Shown one piece after another: positions 49,657-62,806 of a stretch of DNA of 64,000 bases (the stretch's first letter is position 1; every line of letters starts with the position of its first letter). The stretch is from Todiramphus chloris collaris (Eukaryota; Chordata; Aves; Coraciiformes; Alcedinidae). Both the position numbers and the translations under genes were made by a program. Under the pieces are notes generated by a model that searched no databases, was not told the origin of the DNA, and worked only from the letters and a program-made list of their open reading frames with translations. The stretch is taken from NCBI GenBank assembly GCA_025345505.1, contig JANVCC010000018.1:4077749-4141748 (forward strand), written 5' to 3'.

Positions 49657-51128
49657 CACACACAAAATCAAAGCAGAACCCCATATACTATGATATTGAA
49701 AGAATAAATATGTAAATTAAAGTCTGATTTAAAGAAGAAAGTACTGCAAGATTATCTGTACTTTATGACTACAGTTAAGACATGAAAAATGAATTAATGT
49801 GTAGAAAAACACAACTTGGGAAATGCATTTGAGTAAACTGATTTTAAAATATTTTTCTTCTCCCATGGTCTATTAATTTATGAACAGTCAACATGCAGAA
49901 TGTTGTCAACTTCAACACGAGATGCTGTACAGGTTTACTTCCAACATACTATCTATAGGTATGCATCTTTCAGGGTGAATACATCCAAATTCCACCAAAA
50001 CTTAATTTTCAAAGTTTTGCTAAAAGCTCTGCAGAATAATCTTTCTCCATATGGTTTCACTGACCTTAGTTGGTTACTCTTTGTAAACTGTTTTAAGTAC
50101 AGTAGCCATTGGCTGAGAGTGAGTGCGATTTTATAATGTAAGTGCTAGAATACAGGCAGCTATGTTATAGAGGTGCTTTTAAAAGTCCTGTTTATTAACA
50201 AAAAAACCAATAGACTTCACCGGGGTTTCTTTTTTTCTCTAATACTGAGCACTTTCTAACTGCCAAAAATCAGCAGATTTATCCCAACACAAAGATGTGG
50301 CAAGAACCCTTTTCAGTACCATTGTATACTAATCAGAATACACCAAACTGTAACAGTTAAGTGTGTTAAACATAAATTAATTTCACAAATCCTTATGACT
50401 GGCTAAGGAAGAAGATGTAATTTCTTCCAGTTGTATAATATAATATGTTCCATTTGCTCATTCACAAAGGGTTTCAGTTTTTCAGGAAATAAATGAGACA
50501 ACTGTCCTTCTAGACCCTGCAGACTGGACTATGATCAGTCATTTCTGCTTCATCTTAACAATATACCCAAGCACAAATGGAATTTAACAAAGCCAAGAGA
50601 GATGAATTTTCAGTCTGCTCTCATGAGGACAGGGCAAAAAAGTGATGAGAAGAGCAGGAAGTCAAAACATCATTTCACTGTGTATATACATTATAAGTGT
50701 TAACCAACTGTGGAAATCCCTAGCTATTTTAAATTTAGATTAAAACCAGAAGACAATTTAAACTAATCCACAAGATACAAAATATATATGAGGATGAATG
50801 CTTTATGCTAATTTTTTAGAGAAATAGCATTATTCTTTTTATATTCTAGAAAATGTCAAGACCATTTTTGATTGTTTTAAAAATTCACATCACACCTTTA
50901 TGAATGAGATCTTTGGGTGTTAAATGATGATAATTCTGTCCAATTCTCAAATAACATCTTCCTTATCAGATGTCAGCACATTCGACAACATTAGTTTTTT
51001 TACTTTACTACCCTACTAGCTCAGTGCCTGGAGCAGGGAAGCAACTTGTCCAATTTGTCCGTGGCAGAAAAAGCAACAGTTACCCCCTCTGCCTCCCATT
51101 GCTGGGTGGTAATAAGTGCTCTACTGAC
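49657..51128. other. AT-rich unique sequence
   Basis: No gene or repeat family recognised between the two CR1 copies. Frames are short (78 codons or fewer). Confidence 0.55.
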
Positions 51129-51888
51129 AAATCACAGAACGGTAGGGGTTGGAATGATCTCTAGAGATCATCTAGTCCAACCCCCCTGATCAGCAGAAGC
51201 AGGTTCACCGTCAGCAGATTGCCCTGGATTGAGTCCAGGCAGGTTCTGAATCCCTCCAAAGAGGAAGACTCCACAATCTCTCTGGGCAGCCTGTTCCAGG
51301 GCTCTGGCACCCTCAAAGGAAGAAAGTTTTTCCTCATGTTGAGATGGAACCTCCTGCTTCCAGCTTGTGTCCAGCCCCTTGTCCTGTCACTGGGCCCTTT
51401 AGATATTTACAAACATTGATAAGATCCCCTCTCTCAGTCTTCTCCAGGATAAACAGACCCAGGATTCTCAACCTTTCCTCCTAAGAGAGTTGTTCCAGTC
51501 CCCTAATCATCTTTGTAGCATCTAATAAACTCTCTCCAGTAGTTCCTTGTCTCTCTTGAACTGAGGAGACCAGAACTGGACACAATAATCCAGATGTGGC
51601 CTCACAAGGGCAGAGTAGAGAGGGAGGAGAACCTCCCTGCTGGCCACGTTCTTAATGCACCCCAGGAGACCATTGGCCTTCTTGGCTACAAGGGCACACT
51701 GCTGGCTCATGGTTAACTCATTATCCACCAGAACTCCCAGTTCCTTCTCTGTGGAACTGTTTTGCAGCAGGTCATCCCTAATCTGTACTGGTGCAGGGGG
51801 TTATTCCTCCCTAGGTGCAGCACCCTATACTTGCCCTTGTTGAACTTCACTAGGTTTCTCTCTACTTAACTCTCCAGCTTGTCAGGCT
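51129..51888 (-). mobile_element. CR1 LINE 3' fragment, about 760 bp
   Basis: The 3' end is 'aatcacagaacggtaggggt' (51129). The complement then shows 'ctagagatcatctagtccaa', 'gactccacaatctctctggg', 'cagcctgttccagggctctg', 'cttgtcctgtcactgggccc', 'taagatcccctctctcagtc', 'ccagatgtggcctcacaagg', 'gcacactgctggctcatggt', 'acttgcccttgttgaacttc' and 'ctctccagcttgtcaggctt', where similarity ends. It is similar in extent to the 46.9 kb copy but more damaged; a small deletion follows the 'CCTGTCACTGGGCCC' block. Confidence 0.95.
51522..51728 (-). pseudogene. CR1 ORF2 C-terminal remnant
   Basis: A 68-codon open remnant with '[20 protein letters not shown]' and '[19 protein letters not shown]', the same section of CR1 ORF2 as in the 47.2-47.8 kb copy. 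Compared with that copy, a few codons are missing between 'GCIK' and '[10 protein letters not shown]', and a stop follows 'ELLERVY'. Non-functional. Confidence 0.9.
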
Positions 51889-54739
51889 TTGCAAATCAGA
51901 TTTATTTTAATAGTAAATTAGCAAATTAAATTAAATTTTAATAGTAAAACAAAATGATATGAAAAGTCCACCTCCATATGTTGGAAACCTGTATTCTCAT
52001 TATTCATCTTTGCAGTACTTGCCTCAGAGAGATGTTACAGTACTCACTGTAATAACAAGGAGAAACAGAGAGGTGTCAAAACCCATGACCTCTCTCAAAA
52101 ATATGGAAATATTTTGACATGAAAAGAGACAGCATTTCTCACAAATGATAAAACCTAACTGTGAAATTAATGTTTGTAGTATTTCTAGAACATCTTTTTT
52201 TAGCTATTGTGTATATTAACAAAACTACTGTAAAATATTTAATTTGACTTTTGGATCATCAGTAGTCCACAGATCACAGCTTGGAAATCTGTGCTCTCCA
52301 TTACAGTTAACAACTTAGGGGTGGGGGCAGTTCATGACTTCTACAACAGTGAAGAACCACAATCTCCCAATAATAACAGAAATCAAACCCACTCTGAACT
52401 GTTATTGTAGTTACTCCATGTTATCACTGAACTTCTGAGTGAGAAATAGAAATTATTTTGTCACTAGGCACAGATAAAATATATCCACTGAGAAGAAAAG
52501 ATGCACAAGAATTAAAACACTGAATAATTCTTTTGAGTAGTTGCTTTTTTATTTAGGTTTAACTTCAGAGTGTACTAACTATCAGTACTCTAATTTTTTC
52601 TGAAAGTAAAATTTTGCTATAAGATAAATCAATTTCACTGACAAAGACAATGTTTTAAAAACATATTTTATTTCAGAAATCAAGCTATGCAAGATTGTCC
52701 CTAGAGTAAGAAACTGGAAGTTCTGTGATAAAATCTTTTCTGGAAAGGCAGTGCAATTTCATATCAATGTTGCACTCTTTTTCCTGCTTTCAAATGGATT
52801 ACTTAAATGTTTTAAAATGTTATAACCCACAATAATCTGTTCCAGGCACCAACAAGAAGGAAGAAAAAAATTACAGAAGTCAAGATGTCGCCTGGAAGCA
52901 CTTTATGGCAAACATTATAAAGATAACACAGAGCAGAGAAGCTCTGGTTCAATCCATTATAAATACCCCATTCTTCTTAAAATCACAAAAATGTATTTAT
53001 AGTAAAGAACTCGTACAGACTTTTGCCTCAGAAGACTTCATTTAAGTACAATTTGGCAGAATTTTTGGAACAAGAAGAGAAGAGTTTTATAAAATATTGA
53101 TGTTTTACAGTCACCCTAGTCTTGATCTACTTGCTACAAAAACAAAAGCAAGGACTTTGGAAGATGACCACATCCGTGTCTACTAATTACACTTTAGTTT
53201 TTCATTTTGTCCAAAATGTGCTCTCTGGCAGTTATACTGAGCACAGACACTAAATCATCACTTAGACAATTAATGACTCATTAAAACCAGAAGTTATTTT
53301 TCTGATTTTATTACTGACACAATATATTGTTTAAGAAAACATATGGAGTTTCATGAAAGAAGCAAACAATCAAAAAAAAAAACCAAAACAAAAGGGTGAA
53401 AATACTGGCAAAAGACATTCCTGTACATACTATCCCTATAGATCAAACTTCTTTTCCCATATGTTCAAATGACAGTACAGATAGTTGCCCTCATCTTTTA
53501 CTCCAGGCGTCTCCCAAGACTTAGAAGTGGGGGTGTACACAGAAGCAGTAGGCTACACTGAACCCCTTGTGCACTAAATGCATGAAATTATCACTTTGAG
53601 TGTAGAGATAATTAAATGGAAATAAGAAACAGCTTCCTTAGATTTCTCAAAATAAATTGTTGTTTTCTTTTTTTTTTTTTTCCCCCTCAATGGAAAGGGT
53701 CTCAGTGGAAACAGAAAATGTGAATATCTGGACTTCAGATTTTTCCCATAAGCAAATTAGGGTTGAAGCATGAGCACTTAATCTTCTCTCCAAAAAAATA
53801 ATTTTAAAAAATATGAAAAATATTTAGTTTACAAAGGAAAGAAGCAAAATTTTTAAAGTACCAAATAATCATTGTTTAATAACAATACAACAAGAACACT
53901 AAAAAGAAGGATTTGAAGTTACTGTGCAGCATATCAAGCTATAAGTCAAGAAGAGAAAGAGAAAGAAGGAGAAGTATCACTCTCCCAGGGTTCAACAGAA
54001 CACTACCCAAAAGAAATCCATAGCTGATTATTTCACTTTCTTGATGGTAGTTCAAAAGGGGTCAATGTAAAGGACAACTTGGCATAGATTCACATTTGCC
54101 TTTTTAAAAAAAAAAAAAAGGTTGTATTTTCTTAATTGAAAAATAGACAAACGTGAGCTGTGCGTGTTCAGGCAAAATGCGTGTGACTTTCTACTTACTA
54201 ACAAGCATTTAGATCAAATAACTGACAATTTGGAGGGAATGTACTATAAAATTATAGTTGGACTGAATTAATATGAAATTAGAATTGCCATTCACAACTT
54301 TCAGGCTGCTCACATAGAGGTAAAAACAGTAATCAAAGTTGTGTGGGGATTTTTTGGTTTTTTTTTTTTTTAAATACTGTCCACCCAGCGTGTGAGTTAA
54401 CAGAAATCATTATCATGGACACTGTGCTTTGCTTTCTTATCTGTATCTGCAGAACATAATGTGAAATGACATCAGGTAAAATCCTACTTCCCTTATTTAT
54501 CAAAACAGATAAGCTAGACAAAATAAAAAAGCATACCAAGGAGTCAAAAGTCATTCCAATGAACACTTCCAATTACTTATAGCACATTTTTAAGACTGCA
54601 GAAGGAAAAATTATTGAAGAAATTAAGTACATGTGCAGCACTGTAACCAGTACTGACAGATGCTCAGTGGCCAGCATTTTTTAAAATGAACCACATTTCC
54701 AAAATGAGAATTAATCCCTACAGACCAAAGTCAGGAATT

Positions 54740-55410
54740 GCCATGCTTGAGCGCACGACATTCAGCATCCCATCCTTCCCTTTCTCTTAATCCTTAGGAA
54801 CCAAGGAAGCAATGGTCAGACACACAGAAAAACCAAATTCCCCAAGAAAAGCTGCAGTTTCACCGAATCACAGACTACAGAAGCAAAAGCAAACGTAATT
54901 TTTAGTATCAGAATGACCTCTTACAGGAAAGTAATTCATGTCTCCTTTCACGCTGCAGTTATTGACACTTCTCATTTCCTTCCTTTCAGTTTCGGAACTG
55001 GAGAAGAGAGAGCAAGAGCCGTGCTCCAGGGTAGCCCAGTGCCACGGAGGGGGAAGCCACAAAATACCGAAGTATTCTCTTGTTGTTGTTTTGATTTTTT
55101 TTTTTTTAAACACCCTAACTGTGCTTCTATAATCAGGCACAGTCATCGCTTCTTAGAGCTCCAGCTTGGCACCACTCACCACACAAGCACTGGTGCTCGT
55201 GGCCGAGATTTGTGTGGTCTATGGTAAGCTCTGCTTCCTCGAAAATGTGTGGCATCATAGAGAGTTTATTTAGAAGCTAAGTCTCTCGGGCACACTATGT
55301 AAGTTTATTGTTTATCGTTTGCTGGGGAAGTCTTCTGAGGTCAAGGTAAAAAGCAGGAGGCGATATTTGATATAAACGTTCCAAAGTACGTTATGTGGTT
55401 GCACGGTTGC
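54740..55410. promoter_or_regulatory. CpG-richer block, possible regulatory element
   Basis: CpGs are clearly more frequent here (about 18-20 by eye in 670 bp) than in the flanks. Motif-like strings include 'ttattgtttatcgtttgct' (forkhead-like sites, near 55304-55322) and 'aggtcaaggtaa' (extended nuclear-receptor half-site, near 55339). It may be a promoter, an enhancer or a young insertion; sequence alone does not separate these. Confidence 0.3.
54990..55223 (+). other. Possible internal exon (234 nt), unproven
   Basis: A pyrimidine tract ending in AG ('tttccttcctttcag', AG at 54988-54989) resembles a splice acceptor, and 'atg|gtaagc' at 55221 onward is a strong donor. One plus-strand frame stays open through the whole interval and stops only inside the GTAAGC donor. 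The translation contains an odd 'CCCFDFFFFK' from an internal T-rich run and no known domain, so a non-coding transcript exon is more likely than a protein exon. No neighbouring exon was found. Confidence 0.15.
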
Positions 55411-58080
55411 AGTGGCCCCCAGAGCACTTTGCTGGTGGTCCATGGAGATCTGGCTGGTAGAAGGTGCTGGCTATCCCTGTTTCCAGCTGCTATATCATAT
55501 TTAATGTATTTTTAGCTTCACTTCATATTTTCCTAATATTCCTTTTCCATGTAAGCAATTAGTGTGGTTACCAGAGATGGCAACAGAAGTGATATTCAGC
55601 GGCCAGTGTGAGAAGAGGTGGTCTCAACAGCCATGTATGGGAGAAGATTCACAAACAATTTCCTTATTAAGAAGGGGGGGAACCTGCTCACTAGCCTTTG
55701 TCCTAACACCTCTATTTCTCTATTCACTGAACTGAGCTTTTTTGTTTCTCGTAAAATTTTACTGCCACATTCATTATTATCTCTGAAGATGAAGGAGCAA
55801 ACAGAGCTTTTTGCTCTAAAGTAAAAGCAGGAAGAAAAAAAACCCATGAAGTCACATTCACTTTCCTGATTCAGCTTACAAAAAAGAAAAAAAGAGACAG
55901 ACAAGCTATAAATGGGATTAAAAAAATATGTGAAATTGCTGCCCTGGATTTTTGTAGGCTTATACTTTTTTTTGGTTTGTTTTTTTTTTTAAATCTTATC
56001 TTTAGAATGCAACTGGAGATTTCTAGGTAGAGTAGAACTGTCTGCAAAGATAACTCGATCATGTAAAATTTAGAAAAAAGTATTCCAACAAACATTCGGC
56101 CATGACCCACTAGAATTGTGCTATTTTAACATTTATTTTTGAAAAAACTGAAAAGTTTCTAGGATTCAAATAAAGTTCCCAGTTAGCCTCTACTGCCTTA
56201 ATTAATGTTTACTTACTTTCATCTTGTCTTTGAGTAGAGACTCATCAAATCATCTGGAAACAACTTAAAAAATATTATAGGAAAAAATGGTAAATGGGGA
56301 ACATTTGTATAACAAAGTCTCTTTATATACTTTTTAAAATTTTCATTCTTATTTAATTATCCATGAAATTACTCTGACTCCAATCTGCTTGTGAAGGTAC
56401 AGTTAACAGTCCCAAACCATGCAAGCATGCTTTACATTACCTTCAAGGAAAAATATACTAAGTATTAGAGAAGTAACAAATGAAAGTATTTGGCTTCTGA
56501 ATTCCACTACCCAGTTTTAACAATGGTACTTATGTATGAGTGATTCTTATGTAGGAAAACAGTCCCTGGAGATGGGGATGTTATGTATTAAAGGGAGTCC
56601 TTGCCTATCTCTGAAATGCAGCAGAATTTTGTCTCCTAATGTCTCCCTTACCCCTCTGTTATCTGGAGGAGATTTTTTTACAATTCTCAAGTTTTTTTGC
56701 CTGATGCCTGGAAAACACCAAATCCCTTATTGGCTTTAGATGTCTGTAAGATGTCAGTAAAGCAGCCTCACTGAACCACTTTCCAAGACTTTCCAACTGA
56801 GGGCCTTCCTAAACTTCAGCTTAAAGAGGATTTAAGGACACTAAATTTGCTCATCAATGGCTGACAGAGTAAAACACAAAATTGCACAAAGCTGGATGGA
56901 AAAATCACTTCCATGTATGAGGGTTTTCCTCCCTTTTCTTCCCCAGAAGTTTAATCATCATCTAATGGTTACAGTTCTTCCATCACTTTGTCAGAGAGCA
57001 GCAGGGAATGCTTAAAAATTAAGCAATGAAAATAATAAGGTGGGATGATTTTAATTTTTTTTTTTTTAAACTTAGAATAAAATTAACCCTGCTGACTTGC
57101 ATATCCTGATTTGTAGAAATGGTCTCTGGAATCTGTCCGGACAGTTAAAGAAAAGCAGAGAGTATAAGAATGTTTTTAGAACTAGATGAACATTTTTCTC
57201 TCTTTTTTCCTCTCTCCTCTCCCACAAAGGCATTATCTACAAAGGTAAGTATGGTAGTAACACTAGTCTTGAAACCCTAGTCTATCCATCAAGATAGAAG
57301 GAAATACAAACTGCAGGGAAAGTTGTTTTCAGTGACATATTGTGCAATCATGAGCCTGCCTTCTATGTTGAGGAAAATTCTCATGAGGTTTCTTAATGAA
57401 AAAAAAAAATTACTAAAAAAAGATTTGCTGTAAATATCTTGTGAGCCATGACAAAGTACCTTATAAAATACAACTATTCATAAACAGTCTAGTCTCTGGA
57501 ATTAAAACACTGACACTTTCTATTAAAAGGTGCTTAGTCACAGTTCACTAAATATTTACAACGAATCATTTATTCTCTAATTTCATTGCCTTAACTGTCA
57601 TTACGGAAAGTCAAGAAAACTTCCTGCGTGTGTGTGTGAATGGTTTGCATACGTAAACCACAGATCGCAAAGTCCATTTTATGGAGGTAGAAAGATTTCC
57701 ACACTATACAAGTAGGTCCTCCTCTTCTGTAGAAAACTATTTGCTTAAACTTATATTTGATAGAAGTATTAAAATGGAATCAGAAGAAGAGTAAATGGAC
57801 ACAATACCTTACAGGATAAAAGGGAAAACAAAAGACAGTTTCCCAGGTTCTCCAGCTCTGCGTTACTATCAGTACGTTTTGCTGATGAATCATGGCATCC
57901 TTTGTCCTTCTCTCTAAACATGGCCAAGGAAATAGAATCTCAAGCAAAGAAAACATGAATGAAAAGTGCATTATGCAACATTACAGAACCCATGTTAACA
58001 GAAAGCAGTGTCTGGATATGAGCTATTGGTATTGACGGGCATCTCACAAAATGAAAACAGAAGTTTTTCTGCTGCTGTGT

Positions 58081-58109
58081 GGGTGGGGAGGGAATGGGGG
58101 TGGTTGGGG
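58081..58109 (+). other. Putative G-quadruplex motif
   Basis: 'gggtggggagggaatggggg' followed by 'tggttgggg' fits four or more G3+ runs with loops of 1-4 bases. It lies in AT-rich DNA with no adjacent promoter-like sequence. Confidence 0.7.
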
Positions 58110-59868
58110 CTTCTCTTAAGAATCTGATTGAGATGCTGTCCAAGCAAGGAAAGCTCAAATGGCCTTGTAAGGAAATGCGGTGCTTATAAAAATAAACAGG
58201 TGTCTGCCAAAAAAATGCAGGGTTTAACACTATCAGAAAAAAGACCCACACTGAGCACTGACAAGAACGTAATTCTTCTATGGGCTTGTCAAAGACAGAC
58301 TTCTGTAACCTGGTGACACACAAATATCTTTCTACTGAGGAGTCAACTGAAACCACCTAAAGGATCTATAGGAATACCTATACCTGAATGCAGCTTCCAT
58401 ATGGAAGAGTGTTTTCCCGTAACTCTCAAACATGCCCATGGTTTGATATCACTAATTTGTATGGTACTAGCAAGATTATAGCTATTCTCTTGTTGACATA
58501 ATTTCTTCCTATTTTTACGCTTTATTCCCAGTATTTTTGCTTTAAGTTCCCAATGCATTTACAGACAAAAATAGGTTTTGGGTACATGTCAAGATGACCG
58601 CAGTTCCTCGGACAGAGAACTTAGATCATGAGTTGGCTGGCCTCAGACTCTACCAAGAACTATCTCTGTTCACAGCTCCTTTAGCAGAACTGATGGCAAA
58701 GCTGGCAAAGAATTACTAGTGAAGATCTTGTAGGATAAGAGCAGATCAACCACTAACCTATATGTATTGAAACAGAAAAGTAGCTAACAATCAATGGCAG
58801 TGGCTAAATTTTTCACTGATAGTTCAGAGGAAGGGGTTGAGGTTTATTAATTCATTTACTTTTTCAGAAGAGGAAATAAGGTTCATGTCTATCCTTTTTG
58901 AAGATTCTAACTACTATATTAAGTGTACTCATATTTATTAGAATAAAATCCACAATTCGAAAAAACCCCCACAAACAAAACCCAAAGAAATGCTTGAAGA
59001 TGAGCATTCTCCCATCTGTTACCAATAATCCCAGGAGTGAGGAATGCAAAAGGGGCTATTTCCAACTCAACTTTTACTGTGCCCTAGCTTGTCTTGTAAA
59101 TACCCAAGAGATCTTGGCGGCGTAAGCCAGACTGGAAATCTTTTGGTGACCACAGCATGTGCAGATGTTCCACAAGAATCCTAGAAACAAAATGTCTCAG
59201 TAGTACAAAGACAAATGGGACTCTTCCAAACCTTTTCCTGTGAAACCAAAAAAACCCACACCATAGATTTGTGGCCTTCATAATTACCCTTCCCCCTTTT
59301 GAGGTACCACTCATATGACAGAAAGACTAGAAAGCTTTCCTGAAAATCAGACACACCTTTAGCAGGTAAAGGGAGAAGTTTAACAGGCTAATATAAGTCG
59401 TTCTACTCATAGTCATGGGTGTCATTTTCTTGAGCTCTGCTTTTTAAAGACTTCCTTATATTTGGCCACAAAGATTAGGCAGATGAAGAACCCATCGCTG
59501 CTTTCCTCTGTTGAATTTTACATTTAATATCTCACTGTTAAAATGATGCTTTCAGTTTAGTATTTACTTCAATTCCTTTTCCATTCAGTATCTATCATCC
59601 ATGTAGCATGTAATGCTCTGAAGATCACCAAGAGATTCAGTCAGTAGAATCCAACAACTTATCTGACCAAATGTAGGGTTAATGTTATGGTGATATGACT
59701 AGATCTCTAGGCTGCACAAACTACAAAAGGATTTTAGACTTTTACAGTATATGAACTGGATGCTGACTTTGAACACTTCTTCTGTGAGATCAGAGACCTT
59801 AACTTTCCATGTGAACAGTGACCAAGCACCAATCATACACTTTATTTCATAAAATACACTGTGAGAGA

Positions 59869-59907
59869 ATAAAAGAATGTGCATGTTATAATAAAAGAAT
59901 ATGCATG
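59869..59907. repeat. Two-copy 22-bp period repeat
   Basis: 'ataaaagaatgtgcatg' (59869-59885) recurs as 'ataaaagaatatgcatg' (59891-59907), one mismatch in 17. Confidence 0.85.
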
Positions 59908-60098
59908 ATTTGGAATTGCTCCTGACACTGTTTTCACAACACCCCTCTAACACCCCAAAAACCAAACAGGAATATTTAGATTAAAAACCAGACAGTTCAC
60001 AAGAGTCCACCCACCAAACAAACAAGATCTGCTACTGTCCCCGTCATTACCTTTGATTCAAAATAAATCTCACTTAATTAGTCTGTTATACTTTGAGC

Positions 60099-60140
60099 TA
60101 CAAACAAACAAAACAAAGAAAGAAAAAAAAAAACCAAACA
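60099..60140. repeat. A-rich low-complexity tract
   Basis: Irregular 'acaaacaaaacaaag' sequence with an A11 run. Confidence 0.85.
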
Positions 60141-61436
60141 CCCTAATAGCATGTTAAAACATTAAATACTTTATCGATATTTCAAATAATGTGACCTAAT
60201 TAATACTAAAGGTTTTTAAGCATTTGCATTGACAACCATTTTAGCCAATATGAATGACAAACATCACGATAAATACATAACAAATCATATAGAAGACGTC
60301 ACTAACACTGATCTTTTGATGTACACTAATAAAAAATAAAACACTTAATATATAACAGATGTCTATCATGAGTAAAATTCTGATGGTATCTTTTAGGTAT
60401 CTTAGATGGTTTAGACTGAAGATTGACTCTGGATGTTACTTTAATTTACCAAAGTATCATCACAAACTGCATAGGGAATTAGCATATAATGCTTCTAAAA
60501 TCAAATAGCCCTTTGTTCTAAATTGATGATGTACAATTTATTTCGAAAAAGAATTAGGTAACAATGAGTGTCGTAACATCTACGTTGACTTTTTTTTTTT
60601 ACATAAATTACTCAAGCTTGAAATAACACACCCTACATTATCCACAGTTTTATGGAATTTTAATTCTGAATTTCCTTGTATAGTAAAATGCACAGAGGCA
60701 TTTTGCTTGGCAAAACACTATGTAGGGAATATGGTTAAATGATTTGAGATCTTTTTCACCAACTAAAAACGTGACAAGAGTACTGGTGGTGAGAATGATT
60801 AACGTGCAAACACAATTAACATGCAATCACGTCCCTACATTTCTATCACATTCCTATACTCTAATTAATGGAAACAGCAACAGAAGACCAAACACTCAAA
60901 AGACTGACATGGATAATCATGTAGAATGTTGGGAACCCCTGAAATTTCAGTGAAGATGCAGTAAAAGAATGTTTTCAATCACCAGCTAAAGCTTTCATAA
61001 ATAAGTTTAGAAAAAATAAATAAATTACAGCTTATGCTTCTGGTAAATAGTAAAGCTGATTATGCTGGTTTTCAGCTGTAACAGTAATAATTCTAACAAA
61101 TGCTTCTTATACTTCCAAACAGAGACTTATATTTTTAAGTTCCCTTTCCCAAACTGCATCAGCTGCTCTAAACATTAACAGTATCCCTTAAGCATGCCAG
61201 TTAAAGTACAACTGATCTTAGTGCTTATAAAGACAGATGACTTTCTACAACTAGAAAAATAGATCATACCTGAAAATGTGTGTTTTAAAGAATATGACTA
61301 CCACTGCTTTAGTCCATGCATATATAAGTCAAGAGGTATTAAAAAATGTTAAATTAATGTTAATTAAATTGCTGTGGCCATACCTAGATGTTAGATGTTC
61401 ATATACAGCTTAGACAAATTGGAAGAGTGACATTTA

Positions 61437-61496
61437 TCTAGATGTTCAAGTTCTAGAAGTTATCTATCTAGAAGTTATTTATCTAGAAGGTCAAGT
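61437..61496. repeat. Four-unit 15-bp tandem array (TCTAGA core)
   Basis: Four units of exactly 15 bp start at 61437, 61452, 61467 and 61482. Each begins with the palindrome TCTAGA. Units 1 and 4 end in 'gttcaagt'/'ggtcaagt', while units 2 and 3 end in 'agttatcta'/'agttattta', so the outer pair and the inner pair each resemble one another. Confidence 0.9.
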
Positions 61497-62620
61497 GTTT
61501 TCAAAATAGACAAAATGTAGAATCACAGAAATCATCATTAGATTGTTAAAAATGTACTTTACTAAACTGAATACAGGGGAGGAGGAAAAAAAAAGTCTCA
61601 GTGAACTTCTGTAATTACTGTTGTGATTTCTCATGCTTATCAGTGAAGCATGCATGAACTCCAAATATCACAGAGACCTTTACTACCAGTGAAAAGATAT
61701 CAGGTTAGATGAGGATACGAGGGAACTGTTTAGTTCATCTCTTGACTTGGTTTTCATCCAGCTTGTACACTCCAAAGGCCTTTAATCTCTTAACTACTGT
61801 TTCATTAGCATCTATGCAGAGATTCAGGGTGTTTAGAATAACTCGAAGGCTTTCATGTGCTACAGTTGAAAAGCTTCATATGAGAAACCAACAAGCCCTA
61901 GCAAAGTAAGCCTTGGCACAAAATACTGTATCATTTTAAGTTCATAATATATGAGCACCTTGTTCCCATGCCTGGCACTGCAAAAAGTTGTAAAAGAACA
62001 ATCCTGACTTGTTGACTAAAGCCAAAATGAACAGATAATCAGTATAAAGTGTCAATGTCTATAATCATTTCACCAGAGGAAACAGTGTCAACCCACAGGT
62101 TTGCATTCTGGTGGAGTACCAGGGAGGAACGGGCACCATTATAAAGTTTTATAGCACGTAAGATTCAAAGGAGAGGTTAAAGTTCTTGTGAAACCTCTCA
62201 AAGTCCTCCAGTGAAGAACACAGTAAGAAAATATGCCCCGAAGACCATCTGCATGTACTTACTTCTTACTCAGCATAAGGAGCCCCTCCTGTCCCTTTCA
62301 TCTTTCTTAAGACTCCCAGGATTATTCAAAAAGTTTATTTCACTTCACAACACAACATGTGCAAAAGAAAACCCCACGTGGTGTTACTCCTGTCCACATG
62401 TAGAATTCTTGTCACTAAACTAAAAGAGTTTTAATGTGATTTTCAGGTAAAAATATAACTAGGTGTAAGACAACAATCAGGAAATGCAGCAGAAAATTTG
62501 TAGTTTGGAAAAAGAAGTGGGAAACATGGCTGGAAAGACAATTTGTGTCCCAGTCAGAGATACAGGCTGCACTCCTGTCACCAAAATACCCTCTTGTAAG
62601 GCTGGGACTCACATATCATT

Positions 62621-62806
62621 CTCACAGAATCACAGAGTTATTGAGGCTGGAAAAGACCTCTGAGATCAACTAGTCCAGCTGATGACCTACCACCACCACA
62701 TCAGCCAGACCATGGCACCAAATGCCACATCCAGCCTTTTCTTACACGCATTCAGGGACAGTGACTCCACCACTTCCCTGGGCAGCCCATTCCAGTGTCT
62801 GATTCT
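62621..62806 (-). mobile_element. CR1 LINE 3' fragment, about 185 bp
   Basis: The complement reads 'ctcacagaatcacagagtta', 'ttgaggctggaaaagacctc', 'tgagatcaactagtccagct', 'agaccatggcaccaaatgcc', 'acatccagccttttcttaca', 'ggacagtgactccaccactt' and 'ccctgggcagcccattccag'. On the minus strand, '[17 protein letters not shown]' and 'KKRLDVAFGAMV' are recognisable CR1 ORF2 C-terminal residues. It is a third CR1 subtype, distinct from the 19.7/46.9/51.1 kb type and the 42.3 kb copy. Confidence 0.92.

Larger units (their letters stand above)
51889..62620. other. AT-rich mostly unique sequence
   Basis: No gene is confirmed. Separate entries cover a CpG-richer block with a possible exon (54740-55410), a G-quadruplex candidate (58081-58109), small tandem repeats (59869, 61437), an A-rich tract (60099) and T/A homopolymers (53669-53681, 54106-54119). 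The frame at 57940-58356 (138 codons, minus) has no recognisable domain and is interrupted in character by a C-rich 'PIPSPPTQQQK' stretch complementary to the G-rich motif. Confidence 0.5.

Noticed and set aside
57940..58356. 138-codon minus-strand frame
   Set aside because: No recognisable domain, and the central part is the complement of a G-rich motif; likely chance.
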